From Geomonas limicola (GTDB lineage: Bacteria > Desulfobacterota > Desulfuromonadia > Geobacterales > Geobacteraceae): 64,000 nucleotides of DNA. A program made the translations under genes and the position numbers. The stretch is taken from contig NZ_BLXZ01000001.1 of the NCBI RefSeq assembly GCF_014193675.1, positions 682,001-746,000 of the forward strand, read 5' to 3'. Below the pieces are notes generated by a model. It ran no database searches and was not told the origin of the DNA. It saw only the letters and a list, made by a program, of their open reading frames with translations. Shown here piece by piece: positions 42,190 through 52,054 of this stretch; the stretch's first letter is position 1; every line of letters begins with the position of its first letter.

Positions 42190-43266
42190 TCAGACGACGC
42201 TGAAGTGTTTGCCGGGGAGCTGCACGACGGCCCCTTTCAGCTCGAGGCTCAAAAGGGTGGCGGAAACCTCGCCGGGGGAGAGCGCGCTCTGGACGATGAT
42301 CTCGTCGATCTGCAGCGCCCCCCGGCACAGGAGCACGTAGAGTTCGGCCTCCTGCGGGGTGAGCGAGAACTGGGGCGGCGCATCCGGCTCGGCGTCCGGA
42401 CAGGGGAGCCGCAGCTCCTCCAGGATGTCCTCCACCCGTTCCACCAGCTTGGCCCCTTCCTTGATGAGGCCGTTCGCGCCGCGACTGCCGGTCAAGGTGA
42501 CGTTGCCGGGGACCGCGAACACCTCGCGCCCCTGCTCCAGCGCGTAGCGGGCGGTGATGAGCGATCCGCTCTTCTCGCCCGCCTCGACCACCACCACGCC
42601 GCGCGAGATGGCGCTGATGATCCGGTTGCGCCGCGGGAAGTTCTCGGCGAGCGGCTCGGTCCCCAGCGGGAACTCGGAGACCAGCGCACCGCTTGCCGCC
42701 ACCGCCTCGCAGAGCGCCTGGTTCTCGGGGGGATAGACCACATCGATGCCACAGCCAAGGACCGCGATGCTGCGCCCGCCCCCTTTTACCGCTCCCCAGT
42801 GCGCCGCGGTGTCGATGCCGCGCGCCATCCCCGAAACGACGGTGACCTGGCAGCGGGCCAGGTCCCTGGCGAGCCTGGTGGCGGTGCAGAGTCCGTACTG
42901 CGAGGCGCGCCGCGAGCCGACCAGGGCCACCGCCGGTTCGTTTCCCTTCAGGTCCCCTCTCACGAAGAGAAAGGGAGGCGGGTCCGGGATCTCCATGAGG
43001 GGCTTCGGGTAGCGCTCCGAGAGGATGTCCACCACGCTCGCCCCGCAGGCGATAAGCCGCTCGCATTCACGCTCCGCGGCCGGGCGCCAGTCGAAGAAAC
43101 CCAGCGACTCCCGCGCCGCGGGGCCGAGCCCCTTCACCTGGGCGAGCTCCTCGGCCGTCGCCTTAAGGGCGCGCTCCGGGCTCCCGAAGTGCGCCAAAAG
43201 GCGCAGGAAGGTGACGTTGCCCACCTGGGGGACCGACTTCAGGGCGAACCAGTAGTAGTGTTCCAA
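42190..43266 (-). CDS. dprA: DNA-processing protein DprA (Smf)
   Basis: A 358-residue protein that loads RecA on incoming single-stranded DNA. An N-terminal SAM/HhH region (about 1-70) precedes the Rossmann-like DprA core: '[15 protein letters not shown]', '[41 protein letters not shown]' and '[37 protein letters not shown]'. A winged-helix C-terminal domain (about 300-358) is present. The start is TTG at 43266 after a GGGGGGAA site. It lies 21 nt after the LysM gene. Confidence 0.95.
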   Translation of the reverse strand: [358 protein letters not shown]

Positions 43267-43287
43267 TGGGGTTCCCCCCCAAGGCGG

Positions 43288-44313
43288 CTACCTGGCCTTT
43301 TTGAGTTCCACGCGGTCGCCGCGGTAGACGGTATCGACACACTTGACGATGAGCGCGGTCGAGGTATTGGAACCGGTCCGTACCACCACCAGGGCCCCGA
43401 TCACCTCCACGGGGAGCTGCTCGATCTTGGCCAGGGTGTAGCGCTGGTCCGGTTTCACGTCGCGCACGATGTAGAGCAGGTTCCCGGCCTTGAGGCCGTG
43501 GGCGGTCCCCAGGTCGAGGTAGACGGCGTCGCCTACCGAGAGGGCCTGGTTGCCGGTCTGGCTCTCCACGATGTAGCCGACCAGGTCGCGGTCCGCAGCC
43601 CTGAGCGGGACGTTCACCCGGCGCTCCTGGTAGGGGAGCAGGAAGGCGCCCGCACTTATCTCCTGGAACGACTTGGTTATGATCGCCTTGGAGACCTTCG
43701 GGTCAACCTCGGAAAGCTGCAGCTCACCCAAGGGGAGCACGCGCTCGCCCAGGATCTCGTGGGTGACCGGGTGGCTCACCGGCCCCATCTTCTGGTAGAC
43801 GGTGAAGCGGTCCCCTACGTTGGCGCCGTTTATCCGGCCGATGTCCGCATAGACGATATCGTCGGTGCCGACGATGGCGCGGTTCTGGTGGGTCGAGACG
43901 ATCACCCCGGCCGGGACGATCTGGCGCTCCATCAGGAAACCTTCGGCACCGGTGATCTTGAACTCGCGCGGTGCGGGCGGCTCCTCAGCGGCTGCCGGTG
44001 CCGGTGCCTTCGCAGTGATGGGCGGGGACACCTGAGGCTGGTTCGGCCTGGGCGCCTCCTCGATCTCGATTCGGTCGCTGTAGACCTTGATGCGCTGCCC
44101 CGGGTAGATGAAATGCGGGTTGCCGACCGTCGGGTTGGCCGCCCAGAGGTTGGGCCAGTAGTAGGGATCGTTCAGAAACCGCTTGGAGAGCCCCCACATG
44201 GTGTCACCCGGAACCACCGTGTAGATGGTCGGTTCTTCCTTAGTGGTCTGTGCCAGCGCCAGGGTACCCGTCAGACAGAAAAAGAGCAGTGCTAAACAGA
44301 CAGGCTTTTTCAT
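43288..44313 (-). CDS. Secreted LysM-domain protein
   Basis: A 341-residue envelope protein counted from the ATG at 44313 (MKKPVCLALLFF), which has GAGGAGCG upstream. A signal peptide (1-22) is followed by a LysM domain (about 33-80, 'YTVVPGDTMWGLSKRFLNDPYYWPNLWAANP'). About 240 residues of beta-rich sequence follow, with 'PAGVIVSTHQNRAIVGTDDIVYADIG' and 'GAFLLPYQERRVNVPLRAADRDLVGYIV'. No catalytic motif is seen. It probably binds peptidoglycan. It heads the dprA-topA operon. Confidence 0.88.
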   Translation of the reverse strand: MKKPVCLALLFFCLTGTLALAQTTKEEPTIYTVVPGDTMWGLSKRFLNDPYYWPNLWAANPTVGNPHFIYPGQRIKVYSDRIEIEEAPRPNQPQVSPPITAKAPAPAAAEEPPAPREFKITGAEGFLMERQIVPAGVIVSTHQNRAIVGTDDIVYADIGRINGANVGDRFTVYQKMGPVSHPVTHEILGERVLPLGELQLSEVDPKVSKAIITKSFQEISAGAFLLPYQERRVNVPLRAADRDLVGYIVESQTGNQALSVGDAVYLDLGTAHGLKAGNLLYIVRDVKPDQRYTLAKIEQLPVEVIGALVVVRTGSNTSTALIVKCVDTVYRGDRVELKKAR

Positions 44314-44690
44314 ACGCTCCTCGTGGGGCTTAGGCGCCCCGGCCTCTCCCCTCGTCGCGGTGGACGAGGTCATTCAATAGACGCAGTTTTCAGTCCGAGC
44401 GGTTACCCCGGTTTGCACGATCGGCTCATGAAGTGGTGGTTGAGCGGTACGTCAACAGGTCGAAATCGAGCCATCAATACCGGCAAAACCTCAGTAAAAA
44501 CGGGCCTTGAGCGCCTCCCCCGGGCAAAAATTTAACATAATTAAAGCTTTTTGGATGGCAATGTCAAGGAGAAAGCGCCCTTTTGGGGGTTCATTATAAA
44601 GGCCATCTGTGCTACCATCCGGCTCCGGTTTGCAGGGCACACCCCCTCCGTTTCCGGCGCTATTTGAACTATTGAAAGGTCGTCCCCTTC
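44314..44690. other. Divergent intergenic region between the LysM and U32 genes
   Basis: It contains the minus-strand promoter at 44538-44567 (listed). For the plus strand, TATAAA near 44596 may be a -10. No gene or repeat of note. Confidence 0.5.
44538..44567 (-). promoter_or_regulatory. Predicted promoter of the LysM-dprA-topA operon
   Basis: TTGACA (44562-44567) and TAATTA (44538-44543) on the minus strand are separated by 18 bp, 225 bp upstream of the LysM gene start. Confidence 0.5.
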
Positions 44691-45914
44691 GTGAAAAAAC
44701 CCGAACTCCTGGCACCGGCCGGGAACATGGAGAAACTCAAGGTCGCCATCCGCTACGGCGCCGACGCCGTCTACCTGGGCGGCAAGGCCTTCGGACTGCG
44801 CAACCTCGCCGACAACTTCACCACCGAGGAACTTGACGAGGCGGTCGCCTACGCGCACCGGCACGGCGTCAAGGTCTACCTCACCCTCAACGCCTATCCC
44901 GGCAATGACGGCATCGACCAGTTGGGCGATTACTTGAGAGAGATCGCCCCGATCCCGCTCGACGCCTACATCGCCGCGGACCCCGGGGTCATCGACCTGA
45001 TCCAGGAGATCTCCCCGGAGCGCGACATCCACCTCTCCACCCAGGCCAACACCACCAACTGGCGCAGCGTCCGTTTCTGGGAAAAGCAGGGGATCCGCCG
45101 GGTCAACCTGGCCCGCGAGATGCCGCTCGAGGAGATCCGCGAGACCCGCGCGCGCTCAGCGATGGAGCTCGAGACCTTCGTGCACGGCGCCATGTGCATC
45201 TCCTACTCGGGGCGCTGCCTGCTCTCCAGCGCCATGACCGGCCGCGACGCCAACAAGGGGGAGTGCACCCAGCCCTGCCGCTGGAACTACGCCATCGTCG
45301 AGGAGACCCGCCCCGGCGAGTATTTCCCGATCCAGGAGGATGAAAGCGGCAGCTACATCTTCAACTCGAAGGACCTCTGCCTCATCGAGCAGCTCCCCGA
45401 AATGGTGCTAAGCGGGGTCGATTCGCTGAAGATCGAGGGGCGCATGAAGGGAATCTACTACGCGGCCAGCGTGATCCGGATCTACCGCGCCGCCCTGGAC
45501 AGCTACTGCGCCGACCCGGAGCGCTACGAACTCAAGCGCGAGTGGCTCGCCGAGCTGAACAAGGTGAGCCACCGCGGCTACACAACCGGGTTCCTGCTCG
45601 GCAAGCCGCGCGACGTGGACCACGAGTACTGGTCGGACTACGTGCGGACTTACCACTTCGTGGCCATGGTCGAGGAGCAGACCGATAAGGGGACGCTCCT
45701 CGGGGTAAGGAACCGGCTCGAAGTCGGCGAACAGCTGGAGCTGATCGGCCAGGGCGCCAGCTTCACGACCTTCACCCTGACCGCGATGCACAACGAGGCG
45801 GGGGAACCGCTCCAGGTGGCCCACGCCAACCAGCGTGTCGTCGTCCCCGGGATCCCGGAAGCCTGCCGGTTCGACCTGATCAGGCGCGAGAAAAAAGCCG
45901 AGGTGCCCTCATGA
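44691..45914 (+). CDS. U32 peptidase-family protein (TrhP/YegQ-like tRNA hydroxylation factor)
   Basis: A 407-residue protein of the former peptidase U32 group. The N-terminus '[36 protein letters not shown]' and the family signature '[37 protein letters not shown]' carry the conserved Cys residues (iron-sulfur ligands in relatives). '[12 protein letters not shown]' is also typical. Members of this size (YegQ/TrhP) take part in 5-hydroxyuridine formation in tRNA. The start is GTG at 44691. Its stop overlaps the ATG of the arnT-like gene (ATGA), an unexpected coupling to a lipid A pathway. Confidence 0.88.
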   Translation: [407 protein letters not shown]

Positions 45915-47608
45915 TTTCACCCTTCAACGGACTGATGCGCTACCTGCGCCAGGAAACAGAAACCTTGCTGCGCGACCTGGGACTGCTGGCCATCGTCTTC
46001 GGCACCCTGTTTTTCCAAGGGCTGGGGAACCTTCCGCTCATCGACCCGGACGAGGGGCGCTACATCGAGATCCCGCGCGAGATGCTCTTGCGCCACGATT
46101 TCGTGACCCCCCTGTTAAACGGCGTGAAATACTTCGAGAAGCCGCCCCTGCTCTACTGGCTGAACGCACTTTCGCTCACCCTCTTCGGGGAAAACGAGTT
46201 CGCGGCGCGTTTCGCCGGCACCCTGTGCGGCCTTTTGACCGTGCTGGTCACCTACTACCTGGGGCGCCGGCTCATGGGGCGCCGGGTCGGGCTCTACGCC
46301 GCCGTCATCCTGGGGAGTTCTGCCGGTTTCATGGTGCAGTCCCGCATCAACTTCACCGACATGATTCTGAGCTTCCTCTTGACCTGCGCCTTCGGCTGCT
46401 TCGCCCTGGCCCAGCGTGAGGAGGAGCGCCAGAAGGGGCTTTGGTACTACCTCTTCTATATAAGTATGGGGCTCGCAGTCCTGGCCAAGGGGCTCATCGG
46501 CATCGTGCTCCCCGGTGCCGTCATCTTCCTGTACCTGCTATTGGCCAACAGGTGGCGCCTGCTCAAGGAGATGCGCCTTTTCAGCGGCGCCCTGCTCTTT
46601 TTCGCGGTCTGCGCCCCCTGGTTCGTGCTGGTGTCGCTGAGAAACCCGGAGTTCGCGCAGTTCTTCTTCATCCACGAGCATTTCCAGCGCTTCCTGACCA
46701 AGGTGCACCACCGCTACCAGCCGGTCTGGTTCTTTTTCCCGGTGCTCCTGGCAACCATGCTCCCCTGGGCACCGCTCATCCCGGCAGCGCTGAAGAGGGG
46801 ATGGACCGAGCGCCGCAGCACCGGGGCCACCCTCTTCCTGGTGCTCTGGGCGGTGGTGATCTTCGCCTTTTTCTCCAAGTCGAGCTCCAAGCTGATCCCG
46901 TACATCCTGCCGGTCTTTCCTCCGCTGGCGCTCCTCATCGGTTCCTGGCTGGAGCGCGGCAGTTCGACCCGGAGCATGCGCTGGCATGCCGTCGGCATCG
47001 GGATCCTGCTGCTTGCCCTGGGCGGCGCTGCCATCGCCTACCCGCTTACCTTCCCCAAACCGGAAATCGGAGTTCCCGAAGGGGTGCTGGTGGGCGGGCT
47101 CTTCCTGTGCCAGGGGGTGGCCGCACTCCTCTCCGGTTTCAGGGGTGAGCCGGTCCGTTTCCTGGCCACCATGGCCATATCTGCCTACTTCTTCTGCCTC
47201 ATCGCCCCGCCGGTGATCTACGCTCGGATGATCCCCGAGGTTGCCAACAAGGAGTTCTCGCAGGTCATCAACCAGAAGGCCGGCCCGGAGGTACGCATCG
47301 CCTGCTACAGCGGCTATGAACAGGGGATCGCCTTCTACACCCACCGCCGGGTCATCGTGGTGGGAGATCCCGACGAGCTGAGCTTCGGGCGGGACCAGGG
47401 GGGACACGCAGAGTGGTTCCTGGACTACGACGCCTTCCACAAGCTCTGGGATTCCGGCACGCCGCTCTTTACCGTCATCAAGCAGCGCGACCTCCCCAAG
47501 CTGCAAGCTGCCGTGAAGACACCGATAACGCTCGTGACCCAAGTGGGGAGACGGCTTTTGGTGAGCAACCGGCCGGTGGAAACTGGGCAGGCTCCACAAA
47601 AAAAGTAG
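45911..47608 (+). CDS. ArnT-like 4-amino-4-deoxy-L-arabinose transferase (GT83)
   Basis: A 565-residue inner-membrane glycosyltransferase with about 12 helices. The first periplasmic loop carries 'IDPDEGRYIEIPREML--HDFVTPLLNGVKYFEKPPLLYWL', the dolichol-mannosyltransferase-type acidic motif seen in ArnT. The last 100 residues form a soluble periplasmic domain ('VRIACYSGYEQGIAFYTHRRVIVVGDPDELSFGRDQGG'). In the arn pathway it moves L-Ara4N from undecaprenyl phosphate to lipid A. Placement directly before arnB, arnC, arnA and arnD supports that role. Confidence 0.88.
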   Translation: MISPFNGLMRYLRQETETLLRDLGLLAIVFGTLFFQGLGNLPLIDPDEGRYIEIPREMLLRHDFVTPLLNGVKYFEKPPLLYWLNALSLTLFGENEFAARFAGTLCGLLTVLVTYYLGRRLMGRRVGLYAAVILGSSAGFMVQSRINFTDMILSFLLTCAFGCFALAQREEERQKGLWYYLFYISMGLAVLAKGLIGIVLPGAVIFLYLLLANRWRLLKEMRLFSGALLFFAVCAPWFVLVSLRNPEFAQFFFIHEHFQRFLTKVHHRYQPVWFFFPVLLATMLPWAPLIPAALKRGWTERRSTGATLFLVLWAVVIFAFFSKSSSKLIPYILPVFPPLALLIGSWLERGSSTRSMRWHAVGIGILLLALGGAAIAYPLTFPKPEIGVPEGVLVGGLFLCQGVAALLSGFRGEPVRFLATMAISAYFFCLIAPPVIYARMIPEVANKEFSQVINQKAGPEVRIACYSGYEQGIAFYTHRRVIVVGDPDELSFGRDQGGHAEWFLDYDAFHKLWDSGTPLFTVIKQRDLPKLQAAVKTPITLVTQVGRRLLVSNRPVETGQAPQKK

Positions 47609-47720
47609 GGCCCATTCCCTATGCCGTATTCATTACCGCACGTTGCCCGAAATTATTTGACCGCCCAGACGGTTCGTGCAATATTGGCAGGTTGAAATTC
47701 CAGTGAACCGGAGGATCCCC

Positions 47721-48884
47721 ATGCGCGAGAAATTTCTCCCGTTTTCCATACCGACCATCGGCGACGAAGAGATCAACGAAGTCGTCGATTCTCTCAAAAG
47801 CGGCTGGATCACCACCGGCCCCAAGGTGAAGCGCTTCGAGGAGGCCTTCAAGGCCTACGTCGGCGCTCCCTACGCGGTACCGCTCGCCTCGGCAACCGCC
47901 GGCCTGCACCTGGCCCTCCTGGCGCTGAACCTGCAGCCGGGTGACGAGGTGATCACCACCCCGATGACCTTCGCCGCCACGGTGAGCATGATCGTCCAGG
48001 GGGGCGGCACCCCGATCCTCGCCGACATCGAGCCGGGGACGCTCAACGTCGACGTGAAGGCGATGCGCGCCAAGATCACCCCGCGCACCCGCGCGCTCAT
48101 CCCGGTACACTTCGCCGGCCAGCCCTGCGACCTGGACGAGATCTTCGCCCTGGCCCGCGAGTTCAACCTGACCGTCATCGAAGACGCCGCCCACGCCATC
48201 GGCACCGAGTACAAGGGTGCCCGGATCGGCTCGCTGGACAGCATCTCGGTCTTCTCGTTCCACCCGATCAAGAACATCACCACCGGCGAAGGGGGCATGG
48301 TCGCCACCCGCGACGAGCGCCTGGCCGAGGAAATCTCGCTCATGAAGTTCCACGGGATGAACCGCGAGGCCTGGAAGCGCTACGAGGCGAGCGGCACCCC
48401 CAACTACGACATCATGATGCCGGGCTTCAAGTACAACATGATGGACCTGCAGGCAGCACTCGGGCTGCACCAGTTGGACAAGCTGGACCGCTTCATCGAA
48501 ATGCGCACCGTCATCGCGAACCTCTACAACGAGGCCTTCGCCGAGGTCCCCGAGATCGTGACACCCAAAGAGGTCCCCTACGAGCACCGCCACGCCTGGC
48601 ACCTGTACACCCCGCTCGTCAAGATCGAGGATTTGACCATCGACCGTGACGCCTTCATGGCGCAGCTGAAGGCGGAGAACATCGGCACCGGACTGCACTT
48701 CAAGGCGATCCACCATCACCCCTACTACCGCGATCTTCTGAAGATCCAGCCGGGCGAGCTTCCCAACGCCGACTACGCCTCGGAGCGCATCCTGTCCCTG
48801 CCGCTCTTCCCGCTCATGACGCTGGAAGACGCCAAGGACGTGGTCGCCGCGGTGAAGACCGTGATCGCCCGCAACAGACGCTGA
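47721..48884 (+). CDS. arnB: UDP-4-keto-pentose aminotransferase, ArnB-like
   Basis: A 387-residue PLP-dependent DegT/DnrJ/EryC1-family aminotransferase. The start is the ATG at 47721 (MREKFLPFSIPTIGDEEI) with GGAGG 6 nt upstream; a longer in-frame start is unlikely. 'LASATAGLHLALLAL', 'IEDAAHAIGTEYKG' and the PLP lysine in 'SVFSFHPIKNITTGEGGM' are present, and 'KYNMMDLQAALGL' is also typical. In the arn pathway it makes UDP-L-Ara4N from the 4-keto sugar, using glutamate. Confidence 0.92.
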   Translation: MREKFLPFSIPTIGDEEINEVVDSLKSGWITTGPKVKRFEEAFKAYVGAPYAVPLASATAGLHLALLALNLQPGDEVITTPMTFAATVSMIVQGGGTPILADIEPGTLNVDVKAMRAKITPRTRALIPVHFAGQPCDLDEIFALAREFNLTVIEDAAHAIGTEYKGARIGSLDSISVFSFHPIKNITTGEGGMVATRDERLAEEISLMKFHGMNREAWKRYEASGTPNYDIMMPGFKYNMMDLQAALGLHQLDKLDRFIEMRTVIANLYNEAFAEVPEIVTPKEVPYEHRHAWHLYTPLVKIEDLTIDRDAFMAQLKAENIGTGLHFKAIHHHPYYRDLLKIQPGELPNADYASERILSLPLFPLMTLEDAKDVVAAVKTVIARNRR

Positions 48885-48932
48885 GCCAGAGCCAGCGCCG
48901 AATTCTACTGCTCGGAGAATCTGGAATCAGTT

Positions 48933-49868
48933 ATGGAAAAACCGTACATTTCTATCGTCGTCCCCGCCTATAACGAGGAGGGAAACCTGAAGCCGCTCAT
49001 GGAGCGCCTGCTTCCGGTCATGCGCGGCATGGGCAAGCCGTTTGAGATCATCTTCACCGACGACGGTTCCCGCGACCGCACCCTCGCTATCCTGAAGGGG
49101 ATGCTGCCGGAGGTCCCCGAGCTGAAGCTCATCGAGTTCAACGGCAACTTCGGGCAGCACATGGCGATCCTGGCCGCCTTCGAGAAGAGCAGCGGCGAGA
49201 TCGTGATCACCCTGGATGCCGACCTGCAGAACCCGCCCGAGGAGATCCCGCGCCTGGCGGCCGAGATCGAGAAGGGGCACGACGTGGTGGGGACCATCCG
49301 GCTCAAGCGGCAGGATACCTTCTTCCGCAAAACCGCCTCGCGGATCGTCAACATCACCACCAACAAGATGACCGGCATGAAGATGAGCGACTACGGCTGC
49401 ATGCTGCGCGCCTACCATCGCGACGTCATCGACAACATCAACCACTGCCAGGAGACCACCACCTTCATCCCGGCCCTGGCGCAGACCTTCGCGGCGAACC
49501 CGACCGAGATCGAGGTGGGGCACGCCGAGCGCGGCGAGGGGGAGAGCAAGTACTCCCTGTACCGGCTGATCCGGCTCAACTTCGACCTGATGACCGGCTT
49601 CTCCGTGGTGCCGCTGCAGCTCTTCGCGCTGATGGGGATCCTGACCTCGCTCGCCTCGGTCGGTTTCGCCCTGTTCCTGATGATCCGCCGCTTCATCATC
49701 GGCGCCGAGGTGGAAGGGGTCTTCACCCTGTTCGCGATCCTGTTCTTCTTCGTCGGGATCGTCATCTTCGGCATCGGCCTGGTGGGCGAGTACGTGGGAA
49801 GGATCTACCAGGAAGTCCGCAAGCGTCCGCGCTACGTGGTGCGCCGGGTGCACGGCTTCAAGAGGTAA
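48933..49868 (+). CDS. arnC: Undecaprenyl-phosphate L-Ara4FN transferase, ArnC-like (GT2)
   Basis: A 311-residue polyprenyl-phosphate glycosyltransferase. The cytoplasmic GT2 domain starts 'ISIVVPAYNEEGNLKPLMERL'; 'EIIFTDDGSRDRTLAIL' and 'VITLDADLQNPPEEIP' contain the DDG and DAD catalytic motifs. Two C-terminal helices (about 231-253 and 264-288) anchor it in the inner membrane. It transfers formylated aminoarabinose to undecaprenyl phosphate. The assignment rests on its position between ArnB and ArnA and on length (E. coli ArnC is about 322). Confidence 0.9.
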   Translation: MEKPYISIVVPAYNEEGNLKPLMERLLPVMRGMGKPFEIIFTDDGSRDRTLAILKGMLPEVPELKLIEFNGNFGQHMAILAAFEKSSGEIVITLDADLQNPPEEIPRLAAEIEKGHDVVGTIRLKRQDTFFRKTASRIVNITTNKMTGMKMSDYGCMLRAYHRDVIDNINHCQETTTFIPALAQTFAANPTEIEVGHAERGEGESKYSLYRLIRLNFDLMTGFSVVPLQLFALMGILTSLASVGFALFLMIRRFIIGAEVEGVFTLFAILFFFVGIVIFGIGLVGEYVGRIYQEVRKRPRYVVRRVHGFKR

Positions 49869-49871
49869 TCA

Positions 49872-50795
49872 GTGGAAAAGAAAAAGACCATCGTCGTCTG
49901 CGCCTATCACAACGTCGGCTACCGCTGCCTCGAAGAGTTGCTGCGCCAGGACGCCGACGTTGCCATGGTGTTCACCCACGACGATTCCCCCAGCGAGGAG
50001 ATCTGGTTCGCATCGGTTCGGGAACTCGCGGAACGCCACGGGATTCCGGTGATGACCTCGGACATCAACCTGAAGGAGAACATCGAGCTCCTCAAGGAAC
50101 TTGCCCCGGACCTGCTGCTTTCCTTCTACTACCGGAACATGATCCGCGAGGAAGTGCTGGAGATCCCCCGGCTGGGCGCGCTGAACCTGCACGGTTCCTA
50201 CCTTCCCAAGTACCGCGGCAGGGTGCCGGTGAACTGGGCGGTAATTAACGGCGAGCGTGAAACGGGCGCCACGCTGCACTACATGGTGGCCAAACCGGAC
50301 GCCGGTGACATCGTGGACCAGGAGAAGGTGGCCATCGAGTTCACCGACACCGCGTTTGACGTCTTCAACAAGGTGACCGAGGCAGCGGTAAAGGTGCTGG
50401 GCCGTTCCTACCAGCCGCTCATCGAGGATCGCGCTCCGCGCATCCCGATGGACCTGGCGGCGGGGAGCTACTTCGGCGGCCGCAAGCCCGCCGATGGCAG
50501 GATCGACTGGCAAAAGAGCGCGGTGGAGATCTACAACCTGATCCGCGGGGTGACCCACCCCTACCCCGGCGCCTTCACCAGCCTGAACGGCAAGAAGATC
50601 CTGATCTGGAGCGCACGCCCCACCGAGGGACAGGGCGAGCCGGGAAGGATCGTGAGCAGCACCCCGCTTCTGGTCGGCACTGGATCGGGTCTGTTGCAGA
50701 TCGAGCGTTTGCAGGAGGAGGAAAGCGACGAGCTCGACGCGACCTCCTTCGCGGGGCAGACCGATCTCACCGGAAGCAGCTTCGGCGCGAACTGA
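49872..50795 (+). CDS. UDP-L-Ara4N formyltransferase (ArnA N-terminal half as separate gene)
   Basis: A 307-residue protein equivalent to the N-terminal formyltransferase half of bifunctional ArnA. Catalytic Asn-x-His appears in 'LNLHGSYLPKYRGRVPVNWAVINGE' and the Asp in 'AKPDAGDIVDQE'. The N10-formyl-tetrahydrofolate domain (about 1-200) is followed by an OB-like C-terminal part ('GAFTSLNGKKILIWSARP'). The start is GTG at 49872, 3 nt after the arnC stop. The decarboxylase half is encoded separately 121 nt downstream. Confidence 0.9.
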   Translation: MEKKKTIVVCAYHNVGYRCLEELLRQDADVAMVFTHDDSPSEEIWFASVRELAERHGIPVMTSDINLKENIELLKELAPDLLLSFYYRNMIREEVLEIPRLGALNLHGSYLPKYRGRVPVNWAVINGERETGATLHYMVAKPDAGDIVDQEKVAIEFTDTAFDVFNKVTEAAVKVLGRSYQPLIEDRAPRIPMDLAAGSYFGGRKPADGRIDWQKSAVEIYNLIRGVTHPYPGAFTSLNGKKILIWSARPTEGQGEPGRIVSSTPLLVGTGSGLLQIERLQEEESDELDATSFAGQTDLTGSSFGAN

Positions 50796-50916
50796 TCAGC
50801 TGCGCCGCACCATAATCGCACCATCCGTGTTCCGGCAGGACCTGCCTTGGGCACGCCACCTGCCCCGGCCTTAGGGCAACCGGCAGATATCTATCACGTT
50901 TCAGATTGGAGACCAC

Positions 50917-51957
50917 ATGAAAGTTCTTATCCTCGGCGTCAACGGCTTCATCGGCAACGCGCTCACCAGAAGGATCCTCGATACCACCGACTGGGAAGTC
51001 TACGGCCTGGACATGAGCTGCGACAAGCTCGAGCACTCCATGGGACATCCCCGCTTCAACTTCCTCGAGGGTGACATCACCATCAACAAGGAATGGATCG
51101 AGTACAACATCAAGAAGTGCGACGTGGTGCTTCCGCTGGTGGCCATCGCCACCCCGGTCACCTACGTTAAAGACCCGCTGCGCGTCTTCGAACTGGACTT
51201 CGAGGAGAACCTGAAGATCATCCGCCAGTGCGTGAAGTACAAGAAACGGGTCATCTTCCCGTCCACCTCGGAAGTCTACGGCATGAGCCCGGATGCCGAG
51301 TTCGACGAGGAGAACTCGCCGCTCATGCTGGGTCCGATCAACAAGGAGCGCTGGATCTACTCCTGCGCCAAGCAGATGCTGGACCGCGTCATCTACGCCT
51401 ACGGCGAGCACGAGGGACTGCGCTACACCCTGTTCCGCCCCTTCAACTGGATCGGCCCCAAGCTCGACTCCATCTCGACCGCCAAGGAAGGGAGCTCGCG
51501 CGTCCTTACCCAGTTCCTCTACAACATCCTGGCCGGCGAGCCGATCCTCTTGGTGGACGGCGGTAACCAGCGCCGCTCCTTCACCTTCGTCGAGGACGGC
51601 ATCGACTGCCTGATGAAGATCATCCAGAACGAAAACGGCTGCGCCGACGGCAACATCTTCAACATCGGCAATCCGACCAACGACCTGTCGGTCAAGGAAC
51701 TCGCCTACAAACTGCGCGACATGGTGAAGCAGTACCCTGACTACGCAGAGAAGGCAGAGAACTGCACTATCGTCGAGACCACTTCGGACAGCTTCTACGG
51801 CAAGGGGTACCAGGACATGCTGACCCGCGTGCCGTCCGTGAAGAACGCCAAGAATAAGCTGGGTTGGGAGCCGAAGACCACCATCGACGACGCTCTCAAG
51901 CAAACCCTCGATTTCTACCTCATCGAGCAGAGAGAGAAGATCGAGCATCTGCTGTAA
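50917..51957 (+). CDS. UDP-glucuronate oxidative decarboxylase (ArnA C-terminal half as separate gene)
   Basis: A 346-residue NAD-dependent short-chain dehydrogenase-type enzyme equivalent to the C-terminal half of ArnA. GVNGFIGNALTRRIL is the NAD motif. 'FPSTSEVYG' contains the Ser-Glu pair and 'YSCAKQMLDRVI' the YxxxK pair. 'QRRSFTFVEDGI' keeps the Arg used in decarboxylation by ArnA. It converts UDP-glucuronate to UDP-4-keto-L-arabinose and CO2. The ATG has GGAG 7 nt upstream. Confidence 0.92.
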   Translation: MKVLILGVNGFIGNALTRRILDTTDWEVYGLDMSCDKLEHSMGHPRFNFLEGDITINKEWIEYNIKKCDVVLPLVAIATPVTYVKDPLRVFELDFEENLKIIRQCVKYKKRVIFPSTSEVYGMSPDAEFDEENSPLMLGPINKERWIYSCAKQMLDRVIYAYGEHEGLRYTLFRPFNWIGPKLDSISTAKEGSSRVLTQFLYNILAGEPILLVDGGNQRRSFTFVEDGIDCLMKIIQNENGCADGNIFNIGNPTNDLSVKELAYKLRDMVKQYPDYAEKAENCTIVETTSDSFYGKGYQDMLTRVPSVKNAKNKLGWEPKTTIDDALKQTLDFYLIEQREKIEHLL

Positions 51958-51959
51958 AT

Positions 51960-51992
51960 CAATTGACAAATGACAGTGGACAATTGACAATT
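51960..51992. repeat. CAATTGAC-type short repeats
   Basis: CAATTGACAAATGACAGTGG and CAATTGACAATT lie immediately after the stop of the UDP-glucuronate decarboxylase gene. This is the same family as 23081-23172. Confidence 0.7.
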
Positions 51993-52054
51993 AAAACCTG
52001 AACACCGCTGTTTGCTGCTGATCAAGTAGTATCACTGACTAAATCGTTGACATT